DNA of 64,000 nt from CAYYKK01 sp964467935. GTDB taxonomy: Bacteria > Myxococcota_A > Polyangia > Polyangiales > Polyangiaceae. Shown here piece by piece: positions 34,202 through 43,395 of this stretch. The DNA is taken from assembly GCA_964467935.1 (NCBI GenBank), contig CAYYKK010000002.1, forward strand, positions 1-64,000, written 5' to 3'. The notes beneath the pieces were generated by a model. It ran no database searches. It was given only the letters and a program-made list of their open reading frames with translations, and had not been told where the DNA came from. How positions within the stretch are numbered: the first letter of the stretch is position 1; every line of letters starts with the position of its first letter. Position numbers and translations under genes: made by a program.

Positions 34202-35311
34202 ATGACGACCGAACCGAGACCTCGCGACTTCCTCGCGCCCCGCTCCGACGCCTCGCGGCGTGAGCGTCAATGGGCGGCGATCGAGCGCGGGCTCGACACG
34301 AGATCGGGCTGGGCCTTCTGGAGGCGGCTCTTCGGCGACGTGGTCCCGGGCTCGCCCTTCTACACGCGCCCAGCTTTCGCGCTCGCGGTGGTGGCGCTGC
34401 TCTCCGTGGGAGGCGCGTTCGGGGCGATCGCGCTCGGTCGATCGCCTCGCGCCGACGTCGCGTCCCGCTCGACGACGCCCACGACGCTCACGCTCGCCGA
34501 CGGCTCCACGATCCGCGCGGAGGCCGGCGCGAAGCTCGAGACGCCGACGAACGAGCCGATGCACGTCGTCACGGTGCTCCGCGAGGGCTCGGCCCATTTC
34601 GAGGTCGTCCCGAACCGCGCGCGCTCGTTCACCGTGGTCGCGGACGGGGTCGAGGTGCGGGTCGTGGGCACGGCGTTCTCGGTGACGACCGATCCCGCGA
34701 CGCGTCGGACGACGGTGCGGGTCGACCACGGGATCGTCGAGGTGCGAGCGCCTTCGCTGCGCGGCGAGGTGCGTCGGCTCACCGCGGGCGAGGTCTGGAC
34801 GTCGGGTGAGGACGCGCAGCCGGCCGCCTCGAGCGACGCGCCCGACGCGACCGCCGCGGCCTCGAGCGAGCCCGCCCCGAGCGCCTCCGCGACGAGCGAG
34901 CCCTCCCCCGGCGGATCGTCTCCGCCCTCGGCGACCGACGACGCGCGCGCCCTCTACGAAGCCGCGAACCGCGCGCGCCGCGCCGGGGACGTCTCGCGCG
35001 CCGCCGCGCTCTATCGCGATTTCCTGCGCAAGCACCCCGACGATCCGCGCGCCCAGGTGGCCGCGCTCGAGCTCGGTCGCCTCGAAATGGAGAAGGGCGG
35101 CGATCCCGCGGCGGCCGAGCGCGCCCTCGAGACCGCGAGCTCGGCCACGCCTGGCTCCGCGGTGCACGAGGACGCCCTCGCGCACTTGGTGGACGTCTAC
35201 GCGCAGAAGGGCGACCTCGCCGCGTGCAAGAAGGCCCAGGCGCAGTACCTCGGCACCTATCCGAAGGGCGTGCACGCCGCCCAGGTTCGTTCTCGATGCG
35301 GCGCAGACTGA
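34202..35311 (+). CDS. FecR-domain membrane protein with C-terminal TPR repeats
   Basis: A 369-aa inner-membrane protein. The cytoplasmic N-terminus of about 56 residues is followed by one TM helix (57-79). A FecR-like periplasmic beta domain follows (LTLADGSTIRAEAGAKLE, FEVVPNRARSFTVVADGVEVRVVGTAFSV, VDHGIVEVRAP; about 93-195), then an Ala/Ser/Pro linker and TPR-like helices (ALYEAANRARRAGDVSRAAALYRDFL and on, about 245-365). FecR proteins relay periplasmic signals to ECF sigma factors. An ECF gene lies 2.2 kb downstream on the other strand, so a functional pair is plausible but unproven. Its 3' end overlaps the next gene by 16 bases. Confidence 0.87.
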   Translation: MTTEPRPRDFLAPRSDASRRERQWAAIERGLDTRSGWAFWRRLFGDVVPGSPFYTRPAFALAVVALLSVGGAFGAIALGRSPRADVASRSTTPTTLTLADGSTIRAEAGAKLETPTNEPMHVVTVLREGSAHFEVVPNRARSFTVVADGVEVRVVGTAFSVTTDPATRRTTVRVDHGIVEVRAPSLRGEVRRLTAGEVWTSGEDAQPAASSDAPDATAAASSEPAPSASATSEPSPGGSSPPSATDDARALYEAANRARRAGDVSRAAALYRDFLRKHPDDPRAQVAALELGRLEMEKGGDPAAAERALETASSATPGSAVHEDALAHLVDVYAQKGDLAACKKAQAQYLGTYPKGVHAAQVRSRCGAD

Positions 35312-36300
35312 CGCGCACGATCTCGATCGTCGCGACGATCTTTCTCTTCGATCGGGTCCTCGAACGAAACGCCGCGGCGCAATGCAAGGAGGCGGCGCCG
35401 CGCGTCGAGGTCGCGATCACGGGCGCCTCGAGCGCGCTCGAGCGATCGCTGCGCGCCGAGCTCGCCAGCGAGCTCGATCGGGGAGACCTCTGCGCGACCG
35501 GACCGAGCGGCGCATCGCGGGCGCTCGCGCGCATCGAGATCACCGTGGTGGGTGACGCGACGGCGACCGTGCGCATCGTGGACGCAGTGACGAAGAAGAC
35601 CGTGGAGCGCCCCGTCGACGTCTCCGCCCTACCGCCCGACGGACGCGCGCTGCCCATCGCGATCTCGGCGGACGAGCTGCTCCGCGCGAGCTGGGCCGAG
35701 ATCAACCTCGCGTCGAGCGAGACGCCGCGCACCGAGGAGGTGCCGAAGGTGGTGCGCGAATCGGTGAAGCCGCCGCCGCCGCCGCCGGCCTTCGCCAGGA
35801 GAAACGAGATCGGCCTGCGGTTCGCGCCCGCCTTCTATGGAGGTGGTCAATCGGAGCTCGGCGCGGCGCTCTACTACGCGCGCGACTTCGTCCCGTGGCT
35901 CGGCGGTGAGCTGTGGGGGTACGGCCGCGAAGGCGTGGCGGCGCACGCACCCGACGGATCCATCCGCGCGCACGCGGGGGGCGGAGGCCTCTCGCTCACC
36001 GCGCACGCGCTCCGGACGGGCCCGCTCCGGCTCGGGCCTCGCCTGGGCGCCGAGATCGGCTACGTGCTCTTCGAGGGCGAGGGGACGAGCGGCGCGACGG
36101 CTTCACGCTTCGGCGGCGTCACGTGCTTCGGGATGCTCGGCCTGGCGTCGTCGGTCGAGGTCTCGCCGGTGAGGCTCTCGCTCGCGCTCTCGGCGCTCGC
36201 CCCCTTTCGCACCGCGAAGGCGCTCGACGGCGCCGCGGTCGCCACGGCCGCAAGCGGCGCGGGGTTCTCCGGCGGCCTCGGCGCGGGAGTGGCGTTCTGA
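35296..36300 (+). CDS. Exported protein, putative envelope beta-barrel C-terminus
   Basis: A 334-aa protein with a signal-like N-terminus (RTISIVATIFLF... ending near NAAAQC). The first 140 residues form an alpha/beta domain (VEVAITGASSALERSLRAELASEL). A Pro-rich stretch of six prolines follows, and the last 165 residues have alternating hydrophobic strands, Gly-rich turns and a terminal Phe (AGVAF), as in outer-membrane beta-barrels. Family not recognised. It overlaps the FecR gene by 16 bases and its stop shares one base with the next start, so the three genes form a tight operon. It could be the outer-membrane partner of the FecR system. Confidence 0.78.
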   Translation: MRRRLTRTISIVATIFLFDRVLERNAAAQCKEAAPRVEVAITGASSALERSLRAELASELDRGDLCATGPSGASRALARIEITVVGDATATVRIVDAVTKKTVERPVDVSALPPDGRALPIAISADELLRASWAEINLASSETPRTEEVPKVVRESVKPPPPPPAFARRNEIGLRFAPAFYGGGQSELGAALYYARDFVPWLGGELWGYGREGVAAHAPDGSIRAHAGGGGLSLTAHALRTGPLRLGPRLGAEIGYVLFEGEGTSGATASRFGGVTCFGMLGLASSVEVSPVRLSLALSALAPFRTAKALDGAAVATAASGAGFSGGLGAGVAF

Positions 36301-37466
36301 TGCGCGCCTCGATCGCCGCCCTCGTCGTCTCGCTCGCCGGCTGCAGCGACGCCGGCGTGGTCCTCTCCCCGGCGCCCGCGCCGAAGGCCCCGGTCGCGCG
36401 CGTCGATCTCCTGGCCGCGGGGCCGTATCACACGTGCGCCATCGACGGCGGACACCTGCATTGCTGGGGCAGCAACGACAAAGGCGAGCTCGGCGTCGGC
36501 GATCAAGACAACCGCGGGACACCGACGCTCGTCCCCGGCGACGATTGGGAGGCCGTCGTCATCGGCGAGAGCCACACGTGCGCGAAGAGGACCGGCGGCA
36601 GCGCGTGGTGCTGGGGCGACGGATCGGTCGGGCAGCTCGGCACGGGTCAGCCCGGCCCCGCCCTCGTCCCTCAATTCGTGAGCCTCCCCTCTCCGGTCGT
36701 GTCGCTCGGAAGCACGTATTCCCACACGTGCGCGATCGACGCGCTGAAGACGTTGCGCTGCTGGGGCGCGAACGAGGAGGGGCAGCTCGGGCAAGACGAT
36801 CCTTTCCCTGGGAAAGGCGTCGATCGGTCGACACCGGTGCGCGTGGGCACGGACGCAGATTGGCTCGTAGCGGACGCGGGACAAGGGCATACGTGCGGCA
36901 TTCGAAGCCCCGGTAACCTGTATTGTTGGGGACGCAATTCGAGCGGAGAGCTCGGCATCGGCTCGCTCGATCCGGGACAAATTCGCGTCCCTCTGCGCGT
37001 GGGGACGGCGACGGATTGGACCGACGTGCGCATCGGACAGAGCACGAGCTGCGGGCTGCGCGCGAGCGGCGCGCTCTATTGCTGGGGCGACAACACCGAG
37101 GGCTCGGGCGGCTTCGGCGACGCGAACGAACGAGACGCGCCGACGCGCGTCGGCACGTTCGACGACTGGACGATGGTCACCGTGGACACCTTCCATTCGT
37201 GCGGCATTCGAAAGGACGGATCGCTCTATTGCTGGGGCCGCAACGCCGAGGGACAGCTCGGCCTCGGCGACAACGACGATCGGCTCGCGCCGACCCGCGT
37301 GGGCACCGACGCGGACTTCGCGCAGGTCGCCGCGGGACGCTTCCACACGTGCGCGTTGAAGCGCGACGGCACGGTGCTCTGCACCGGCGAGAACGACAAG
37401 GGCCAGCTCGGGCTCGGCGATTTCAATCGCCGCGCGACCTTCACCGCCGTCGCGTTTCCGCCTTGA
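36300..37466 (+). CDS. RCC1-repeat lipoprotein
   Basis: A 388-aa exported protein with a short signal ending VSLAGC (Cys15). It consists of about seven RCC1-type repeats of some 50 residues, each with the pattern HTCAI...LHCWGSNDKGELGVGD (variants YCWGRNSSGELGIG, YCWGDNTEGSGGFG, YCWGRNAEGQLGLG, CTGENDKGQLGLG). These should fold as a seven-blade propeller with paired Cys in each blade, a feature common in myxobacterial surface RCC1 proteins. Likely a binding or scaffold protein. Its ATG shares one base with the preceding stop. It ends one base from the stop of the convergent ECF sigma gene. Confidence 0.9.
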   Translation: MRASIAALVVSLAGCSDAGVVLSPAPAPKAPVARVDLLAAGPYHTCAIDGGHLHCWGSNDKGELGVGDQDNRGTPTLVPGDDWEAVVIGESHTCAKRTGGSAWCWGDGSVGQLGTGQPGPALVPQFVSLPSPVVSLGSTYSHTCAIDALKTLRCWGANEEGQLGQDDPFPGKGVDRSTPVRVGTDADWLVADAGQGHTCGIRSPGNLYCWGRNSSGELGIGSLDPGQIRVPLRVGTATDWTDVRIGQSTSCGLRASGALYCWGDNTEGSGGFGDANERDAPTRVGTFDDWTMVTVDTFHSCGIRKDGSLYCWGRNAEGQLGLGDNDDRLAPTRVGTDADFAQVAAGRFHTCALKRDGTVLCTGENDKGQLGLGDFNRRATFTAVAFPP

Positions 37467-37467
37467 A

Positions 37468-38037
37468 TCAGCCGTCGCGGCTCCGCGCCCTGAGCCGCTC
37501 TTCGGCCGCGGCGATGCGGCGCTTGACCGTCGCGAGGGACTCGCCGGTCGCCGCCGCGACCTCCTCGAGCGAGAGGCCCTCGACCCTCCGCAAGACGAGC
37601 GCGATGCGCTCCTTCGGCGGGAACGTCTCGAGCGCGCCGTAGATCTGTCTGAGCTCCGCGGCGACGTCGGGGGGACAGTCGGTCGCGAGCGCCGCGTCCC
37701 AGTCGACCTCGTCTCTCCGGACGAGGCCGAGGCGCATCGCGATGCGGTGACGACGCAGCCGCTTGTGCGTCGTGCGCACGGCGATCGAGCCGAGGAACGA
37801 CGCGAACGCCTGCGGGTTCTCGAGCCGCGAGAGCGACTGGAACGCAGCGATGAACGTGTCTTGGACGAGATCGTCGAGATCGGCGTGCGTCGGGCGGAGA
37901 CGATAGACGAGGCCGCTCACCATCCGGACGTGCCGGCGAAAGAGGGCCTCCTGCGCGCCCCTGTCCCCGCCTCGGGCACGCGCGACGAGGGTCGCGTCCG
38001 ACGGATCGGGTCCCTCGCTGTCCACGGGCGTACCCAT
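37468..38037 (-). CDS. ECF-type RNA polymerase sigma factor
   Basis: A sigma-70 family regulator of about 189 aa. Region 2 reads LFRRHVRMVSGLVYRLRPTHADLDDLVQDTFIAAFQSL, with the DLVQDTF core that contacts core polymerase and the -10 element. Region 4 reads FPPKERIALVLRRVEGLSLEEVAAATGESLATVKRRI, a helix-turn-helix for the -35 element. The start is uncertain: ATG at 38037 is chosen, with earlier in-frame starts at 38064 or 38115 possible; none has a strong ribosome binding site. It faces the FecR operon; a FecR-type anti-sigma in that operon could control it. Confidence 0.9.
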   Translation of the reverse strand: MGTPVDSEGPDPSDATLVARARGGDRGAQEALFRRHVRMVSGLVYRLRPTHADLDDLVQDTFIAAFQSLSRLENPQAFASFLGSIAVRTTHKRLRRHRIAMRLGLVRRDEVDWDAALATDCPPDVAAELRQIYGALETFPPKERIALVLRRVEGLSLEEVAAATGESLATVKRRIAAAEERLRARSRDG

Positions 38038-38136
38038 AACTGCCCGCGGCGATCCCATCAACCCGATGTCGCTCCGCGGCGCCGGTGCGTGGCGTGACGA
38101 CGCCGGCGCGTCCACGAGGACGGCCGGCGCGCGGGG

Positions 38137-38153
38137 CCGAGCAGCGCGCTCGG
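38137..38153 (-). terminator. Small hairpin after the choice-of-anchor lipoprotein gene
   Basis: CCGAGC (38137-38142) pairs with GCTCGG (38148-38153) around a five-base loop. It lies six bases beyond the stop (38159) of the minus-strand lipoprotein gene. No T-run follows, so support is limited to position. Confidence 0.3.
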
Positions 38154-38158
38154 TGAGC

Positions 38159-39400
38159 TCAGTTGGGGACGGGCGTGGTGCCGACGGTCACGGTGCCGCC
38201 GCTCGCGATCCACTGGAAGTTGTCGATGACGGCGGTGGAGTCCCACGCCTGGTCGCCGGTGTCCCAGATCGCGAGGCGGATGGTGAACACGTCGCCGCCC
38301 TTGATCGGCGCGAGCGTCTGCAGCCACTGCGTGCCGCCCGCGTCGTTGTACATGTCGAAGCCGGTGCCGGTGAGCTCGGCGGTGCCGGCCGCGCAGCCCG
38401 CGCACACGTCGAAGAAGGCCACGTTCACGCTCACCGGGTTGTGCATGCTGTCGAACGAGATGTTGCCGTTCAGCGCGCCCATCGGCGCGGGCGTGACGAG
38501 CGCCATGAACTGATCGTTATAGGAGGTGCAGACCCACTCCGGGTACTCGTACGAATAGAACTTGAAGTCGAACTTGTAGCCGTTCGCGTTCGTGGGCGCG
38601 CGGAGCTGCACCTCGAGACCGACGTCGTCGTTGATGTTCGTCGAGATGGGGCACGCGCCCGAGTTCTGGGGGAAGCCCGGCGGCGGCGTCCCCGCGCCGT
38701 AGCCGTAGCAGCTGAACGACCCGCACGCGCCGGGCTCGCTCGGCAGACGCGCGTGGCCCGAGGAGAGACCGAGGAGGCTCGATCCTTTTCGCGCCGGCAC
38801 GTTCGGGCCGAAGTTCGGCAGGATGCCGTATTGGGTGCTCGGAGCGGCGGGCGAGCCGTCGGCGCGCACGTACTTCGCCGAGACGACGCCCCAGTCCTTC
38901 GGACCGCTCGCGGCCTTGCACAGCTCGATCGCCTTCGCGCCATCCATGGGATCGTTGCTGTCGAGCGCGAGGCCCGTGTCACAAGGCATCGGCACGTTGT
39001 CGATCTTGCCGTCGCAGTCCTCGTCGACGGGCGGCGGGACCATCATCGTCATCGGATCGGGCGTCGTGACGATGACCTCGATCGCGCCCGGATTGACGTT
39101 GGGATCGCAATCGTTGCAGTCGCCCTGATTGATGGTGTAGCCGTCCTTGTCCTTGTCCTCGTCGGGGCTCGCGTTGCAGGGCGACGGGCCGCTGCCGCCC
39201 GATCCGGTCATGAACGCGCCGGTCGACGGGCCGCTGGCCGAGCCGCCATTGCCGCCGTTGGTCGCGCCTCCGGACGCGGATCCGGTGGACGACGAGCCGC
39301 CCGATCCACCGAGACCGAGGCCGGAGTTGCTACCGGCTTGGCAAGCGCCCAGGGCAGCGAGCGTGGCGAGACCGAGACCGAAGACGAGGGAGCTGCGCAT
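38159..39400 (-). CDS. Choice-of-anchor / MopE-like surface lipoprotein
   Basis: A 413-aa exported protein with a signal ending AALGAC (Cys20), a Gly/Ser/Thr linker of about 50 residues and an acidic calcium-type motif DEDKDKDGYTINQGDCNDCDPNVNPGA (described in MopE-like and thrombospondin type 3-like proteins), then VDEDCDGKIDN. The remaining 270 residues resemble choice-of-anchor domains (NINDDVGLEVQLRAP, FKFYSYEYPEWVCTSYNDQFMAL, FDVCAGC). It probably sits on the outer surface and may bind calcium or attach to polymers. Function otherwise unknown. Confidence 0.82.
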   Translation of the reverse strand: MRSSLVFGLGLATLAALGACQAGSNSGLGLGGSGGSSSTGSASGGATNGGNGGSASGPSTGAFMTGSGGSGPSPCNASPDEDKDKDGYTINQGDCNDCDPNVNPGAIEVIVTTPDPMTMMVPPPVDEDCDGKIDNVPMPCDTGLALDSNDPMDGAKAIELCKAASGPKDWGVVSAKYVRADGSPAAPSTQYGILPNFGPNVPARKGSSLLGLSSGHARLPSEPGACGSFSCYGYGAGTPPPGFPQNSGACPISTNINDDVGLEVQLRAPTNANGYKFDFKFYSYEYPEWVCTSYNDQFMALVTPAPMGALNGNISFDSMHNPVSVNVAFFDVCAGCAAGTAELTGTGFDMYNDAGGTQWLQTLAPIKGGDVFTIRLAIWDTGDQAWDSTAVIDNFQWIASGGTVTVGTTPVPN

Positions 39401-39470
39401 GCACCGAAGTTATCATGGGAGGCTCGCTCCACGAACGGCGTTCCGTCGCGAGGGCGGCGCGGCCCGCAGG

Positions 39471-40085
39471 TCAATAAGGCTTCTTTCCTTGGAAATTGCC
39501 GGGCGGATCGTAATTGCAGACCCAGAGCTGCCAGGGGCCGCTCCCGAACGGCGAGCCCGTCGTACAGTTCGCCATGCCGCAGCCGAGCCGGACCGAGTCG
39601 CGCCAGACGACCTGCGTGTAATGGCCGCAGACGCCGCTACACGCGCCCGTCGCGTAGTCGTAGCCCGAGGCCTCCGACGCCCAATCCTTCACGACGGACG
39701 CGGGCGTCGAGTTGCCGCTCGAGGCGAACAGGTTCTCGCCATAGGAGCCGCCGCTGTGTTGGAAGACGCACTTCTTCGCGTACGCCTGCGCGACCGAGGC
39801 GACCTGACTCGACCACACGAGCGGTGGAATCGCGGGGCTCGCCGGCGGGCTCACCGAAGCGCGGACGGCGTTGTGCGCGGCGGTCATGCCCATCATCTCC
39901 GCGGGCTCGGCGTCGCCGCCGCCGGTCGACGTGGATCCGGACGTGCCGGTCGCCGACGTGGGCGACCCGGCGGACGCGGATCCACCGGCGCCCCCAGCGC
40001 CGCCGACGCCTGCGCTCGATCGGGTGCAGGCGGTGAGCGAGAGGGAGAGCGTCGACATCGCGAGCAACGAGGTGGAGAGGCGCAT
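39471..40085 (-). CDS. CAP (SCP/PR-1) domain lipoprotein
   Basis: A 204-aa exported protein. The signal ends SLSLTAC (Cys20) followed by a Gly/Ser/Thr linker. The CAP domain is clear: MTAAHNAVRASV, PLVWSSQVASVAQAYAKKC, GENLFAS, the signature GHYTQVVWRDSVRLGCG and the final WQLWVCNYDPPGNFQG. CAP proteins of bacteria are secreted and of mostly unknown activity. The start at 40085 is preferred because it gives a proper signal peptide; a form 12 residues longer adds an Arg-rich leader. Confidence 0.92.
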   Translation of the reverse strand: MRLSTSLLAMSTLSLSLTACTRSSAGVGGAGGAGGSASAGSPTSATGTSGSTSTGGGDAEPAEMMGMTAAHNAVRASVSPPASPAIPPLVWSSQVASVAQAYAKKCVFQHSGGSYGENLFASSGNSTPASVVKDWASEASGYDYATGACSGVCGHYTQVVWRDSVRLGCGMANCTTGSPFGSGPWQLWVCNYDPPGNFQGKKPY

Positions 40086-40152
40086 GCGAGCGATCGTCGC
40101 ACGCGCGCGGGATCGAGCCAAGACGGGCGCGCGAGCGAGCGAGCGAGGCGCG

Positions 40153-41673
40153 TCAGGGCTCGCTCACCTCGAGCGCGTACGTCGCGTCGGGCGGGGCGCC
40201 GAGCGGCAGCTCCACGAACGCGGTGAGGACCTCGCCGGCGACGGGGTGTACGGTGAGCGACTCGGTCCCGCCGGCCGGCGCGAGATCGACGCAGCCGCGG
40301 GACGGAACCATGTCTCCGCAGCCGGAGGTGACGTAGAGCGTGACGTCGGCGCTCGAGGTGACCTGGAACGTGACCGAGCCCGACTGCGGCACGTATCGGA
40401 AGCCGCGCTCGACGCGATCGAGGCTCCCTCCGCACGAGCCGACGAACGCCTTCGTCCCGCCTGCGAAGGTGCCCGAGCTCACCCCGAGCGAGGCGTCCGG
40501 GAGCGCGGCGCAGAGCACGCCGTACTCGACGTGGCAGGTCGCGTCGCAGCCGTCGCCGGCGTCGAGGTTGCCGTCGTCGCACGCCTCGGGATCGACCCGG
40601 ACGCCGTCTCCGCAGCGGAGGGGCACGAAGGACACCGGCACCTGGAACGCGGAGGGCGCGAGCGGATCGAGCGCCTCGACGACGACCGTGAGCGGCCCCG
40701 CGTCCGTGATGGGGACCTCGACCGTCTTGCCCGCGTCCTTCGAGCAAGCGAGCTCCGTCGAGCGATCGAAGCACGCGCCGCGCACGACGATCGCGTGGCC
40801 CTCGGGGACGCCGAGCGAGAGCACGCCGGGGCCCGAGACGCGCCCGTCGAAGATCACCTCCGGCGCGTCGGCGCCCGCGCACGAGGCGTCGGTGACGCTC
40901 GTCCCGGTCACCGTCGAGCCGTCGAGCTCCGAGAGCGCATCGAAATCGTGCACGCTCGCCGCAGCACAAGCACCTTCGAGATCCGCGCACGCGAGCGCGC
41001 AGTCGGGGTCCTCGCAGTCGATGAGCCCGTCTCCGTCCTGATCGCGTCCGTCGTCGCAGACGTCTTCTGCGGAGAGGTCGGGGCAGCCGCGGCCGGGGTA
41101 GAGCTCGGGATCGGTGTCGTTGCAGTCCTCGGGGGGCGAGTATCCGTCGCCGCCGCAATCGGGGCCGCCGCACGGCCCCGCCTGCAGCACCTTCGCGCCC
41201 GTGGAGGCGGCGCAGGCGAGGAGCGACGCCGCGACGAGCGCGTGCTCCGCGACGCGTCGGAGCGACGCCCCCTCCTCCGCGCCGCGTGAGAGCGTGTGCC
41301 GCAGCGCGAGCGGCAGCACGAAGAGCGCGAGCAGATCGGTCGGATCGCTCACCTGTCGCCACGAGAACCCGAAGATCCGATAGACGACGTCGGCGGCGCC
41401 GGACAGCTCGGGCGAGAGCTCGAGCGCAGCGAAGCCGAGCCCGACGACCGCGTGCGCGACGAACACGGCGTGGCGCGTCCGCGCTCGCAGGAGCCACGCA
41501 AGGAGCGGCGGGGCGACGAAGACGCCCGCGAGGTCGCTCAGCTTCCCCGTGAGCCAGCCGGGCAAGAGGCCCGCGCCCTTGAGGGCGTGGTCGTTCACGA
41601 CGAGGACGAGCAGCGCGGCGAAGTAGACCGGATGCAGGAGGGCCCTCTCGGGTCGGATCGGGCGGGCGCTCAC
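40153..41673 (-). CDS. Chimeric membrane protein with Cys-rich DUF4215/MopE-like exterior
   Basis: A 506-aa protein. The first 155 residues contain about five hydrophobic helices (FAALLVLVVND, LAGVFVAPPLLAWLL, FVAHAVVGLGFAAL, LLALFVLPLAL, ALVAASLLAC). The rest is exported: an acidic MopE-like stretch (GYSPPEDCNDTDPELYPG, DGRDQDGDGLIDCEDPDC), a beta-rich region and one DUF4215 Cys repeat (CGDGVRVDPEACDDGNLDAGDGC) near residue 350. I do not know a named family with this architecture. The start is GTG at 41673, overlapping the stop of the DUF2330 gene (GTGA), so the two are co-translated. Confidence 0.78.
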   Translation of the reverse strand: MSARPIRPERALLHPVYFAALLVLVVNDHALKGAGLLPGWLTGKLSDLAGVFVAPPLLAWLLRARTRHAVFVAHAVVGLGFAALELSPELSGAADVVYRIFGFSWRQVSDPTDLLALFVLPLALRHTLSRGAEEGASLRRVAEHALVAASLLACAASTGAKVLQAGPCGGPDCGGDGYSPPEDCNDTDPELYPGRGCPDLSAEDVCDDGRDQDGDGLIDCEDPDCALACADLEGACAAASVHDFDALSELDGSTVTGTSVTDASCAGADAPEVIFDGRVSGPGVLSLGVPEGHAIVVRGACFDRSTELACSKDAGKTVEVPITDAGPLTVVVEALDPLAPSAFQVPVSFVPLRCGDGVRVDPEACDDGNLDAGDGCDATCHVEYGVLCAALPDASLGVSSGTFAGGTKAFVGSCGGSLDRVERGFRYVPQSGSVTFQVTSSADVTLYVTSGCGDMVPSRGCVDLAPAGGTESLTVHPVAGEVLTAFVELPLGAPPDATYALEVSEP

Positions 41674-43229
41674 GACTTCACCTTCGCGATCGCGAAGACC
41701 GCGCGAGCGCGTCGCCTCGCCGCGAAGACGAGGACGACGATCGCCATCGTCACGGCGACGACGAGCCTGCCTCCGACAGGTTCGCGCCCGCCGCCGATCT
41801 GCGCCTTGGGCGGCGCCGCCTTCGGTAGATCGCACGACGAAGGCGGGTGGACGATCCGTCGGACCTCGATGGCGCTCGGCTGCGCGACCTGCTCCCCGGC
41901 GGGGGTGAGCACGAGATCGCGGTCGAGCGATCGGCGCGAGAGGCTCGCCTCGAGGCGCGTGATCCACACGTCGCGAGGGTGCATGCCGGAGAGCGCCTGC
42001 GCGAGGTCGTCGAGCGGGAGGTCGCTGCCGAGCGGCGCGTCGCACTCGAGCGTGCGACCGTCGATCTCGGTCGCGGCGTCGACGGCGACGCAAGAGCCGT
42101 CCTTCTTGCACGGGAGCACCACGCGGCGCGTGTCGTCCGCGAGCCCGTCGAACCGATCCGCGCAGTCGGTGCTGCTCGTCTCGCCGTTCGCCCACGCTTG
42201 CTCGACGAACGCGTCGGCGACGGTCGACGAGATCCATCGGTTCGTCGTCTGGTACGCGAGCGGCAGGTGCGTGGCGGCGTTCTCCACCGGCGCGAAGAAG
42301 GGCCCCCGCTCCGCATAGGTCGTCATGAAGACGCCACCGCCGTCGAGGTCGAGCATCGCGCTGCGCAGGCTCGCGAACGTGGAGCGGGCCGTCTCGAAGT
42401 CCCAGACGAGCTCGTCCGCCGGCAACGACACCTCGCGGAAGTTCTGCGTGGTGTAGCGCCCCTCGCCGATGACGAAGAGCGTGACGTCGGTGCGCGCGCC
42501 GGTGCCCGCGGCGACCATGCGGAGCGGCAGCGTCGGGACGGCGCCGGGCTGCACCACGCGCACGGGGCGCATCTGCGAGACGCCCGCGGAGGGGATGAGC
42601 CGAAGCGCGGCGAAGTCGAAGCCCTCGGCCACGTAGTCGGCGATGAGCGGCGCGACGTCGTCGGGGATCTGATAGCCGTGCGCGTCGAGCCACGCGGGGA
42701 GCGCGCCCGGATCGGTCGCGTGGAGCAGGACCGCCTCGTACGGTCCCGCCGAGCCGTGGCTCACGACCGCGACGGGGCTCGGCGCGCCGGGCACCCCCTC
42801 ACCGCCGGCCGCGTCGGCCGCGCAGCCGAACGTTCCGACGAGCGGGCTCACCTCGGGCGCGACCGAGCAGCCGAAGCCGTTCGACGGGCCCTGGCACTCG
42901 AGCAACGGCGGCGTGACGAGCGTTTGTGTGGCGGCGTCGAGCACGTCGAAGAGCGCGTCGGTCGCGACCTCCACGCGCGCGCCGGGCTTGACCGGGAGCA
43001 CCCACGCGAACTCGGCGGGCGAGCCCGCGTAGCGGACCTGATCCCAGAGCGTCGTCTCTTCACTCGAGATGGCGAGCGCCATCCGGTGGGCCGTGACGAC
43101 GGTGCCATGCTCCGCGCCTTGGGTCGGCGGAGGAACGAAGCACCCGCCGCAAGCGAGCGCCGAGCGTGGAGGGAGCGCGAGCGCGACCGTGAACGCCGCG
43201 AGCGCGGCGCCGAGAGGGAAGAGACGCAT
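41670..43229 (-). CDS. DUF2330 membrane-anchored exported protein
   Basis: A 519-aa protein with a signal peptide cleaved after ALA (before CGGCFVPPP), the characteristic start of the mature DUF2330 family (ACGGCF). The domain runs through VVTAHRMALAISSEETTLWDQVRYAGSPAEFAWVLPVKPGA and MVAAGTGARTDVTLFVIGEGRY. A C-terminal TM helix (about 493-510) is followed by basic residues, so the bulk is extracytoplasmic. Function of the family is not known to me. It overlaps the next gene by four bases and is divergent from a large kinase gene. Confidence 0.88.
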   Translation of the reverse strand: MRLFPLGAALAAFTVALALPPRSALACGGCFVPPPTQGAEHGTVVTAHRMALAISSEETTLWDQVRYAGSPAEFAWVLPVKPGARVEVATDALFDVLDAATQTLVTPPLLECQGPSNGFGCSVAPEVSPLVGTFGCAADAAGGEGVPGAPSPVAVVSHGSAGPYEAVLLHATDPGALPAWLDAHGYQIPDDVAPLIADYVAEGFDFAALRLIPSAGVSQMRPVRVVQPGAVPTLPLRMVAAGTGARTDVTLFVIGEGRYTTQNFREVSLPADELVWDFETARSTFASLRSAMLDLDGGGVFMTTYAERGPFFAPVENAATHLPLAYQTTNRWISSTVADAFVEQAWANGETSSTDCADRFDGLADDTRRVVLPCKKDGSCVAVDAATEIDGRTLECDAPLGSDLPLDDLAQALSGMHPRDVWITRLEASLSRRSLDRDLVLTPAGEQVAQPSAIEVRRIVHPPSSCDLPKAAPPKAQIGGGREPVGGRLVVAVTMAIVVLVFAARRRARAVFAIAKVKS

Positions 43230-43395
43230 TTCGTTGGGCTCCGCGGTGCGACTCGGCTGTCATGCCGGCGCGCCAAGAAAGGAAGAAAAGCGGCCGCAGT
43301 GATCGACCTGGGGAGCGGATTGGCAAGTGAGGTGCCAACGGGCGCGCGCCGACGCCGCCCTCCTCGCGAGGACGCGACTGAGGCATAGTGAGCTC

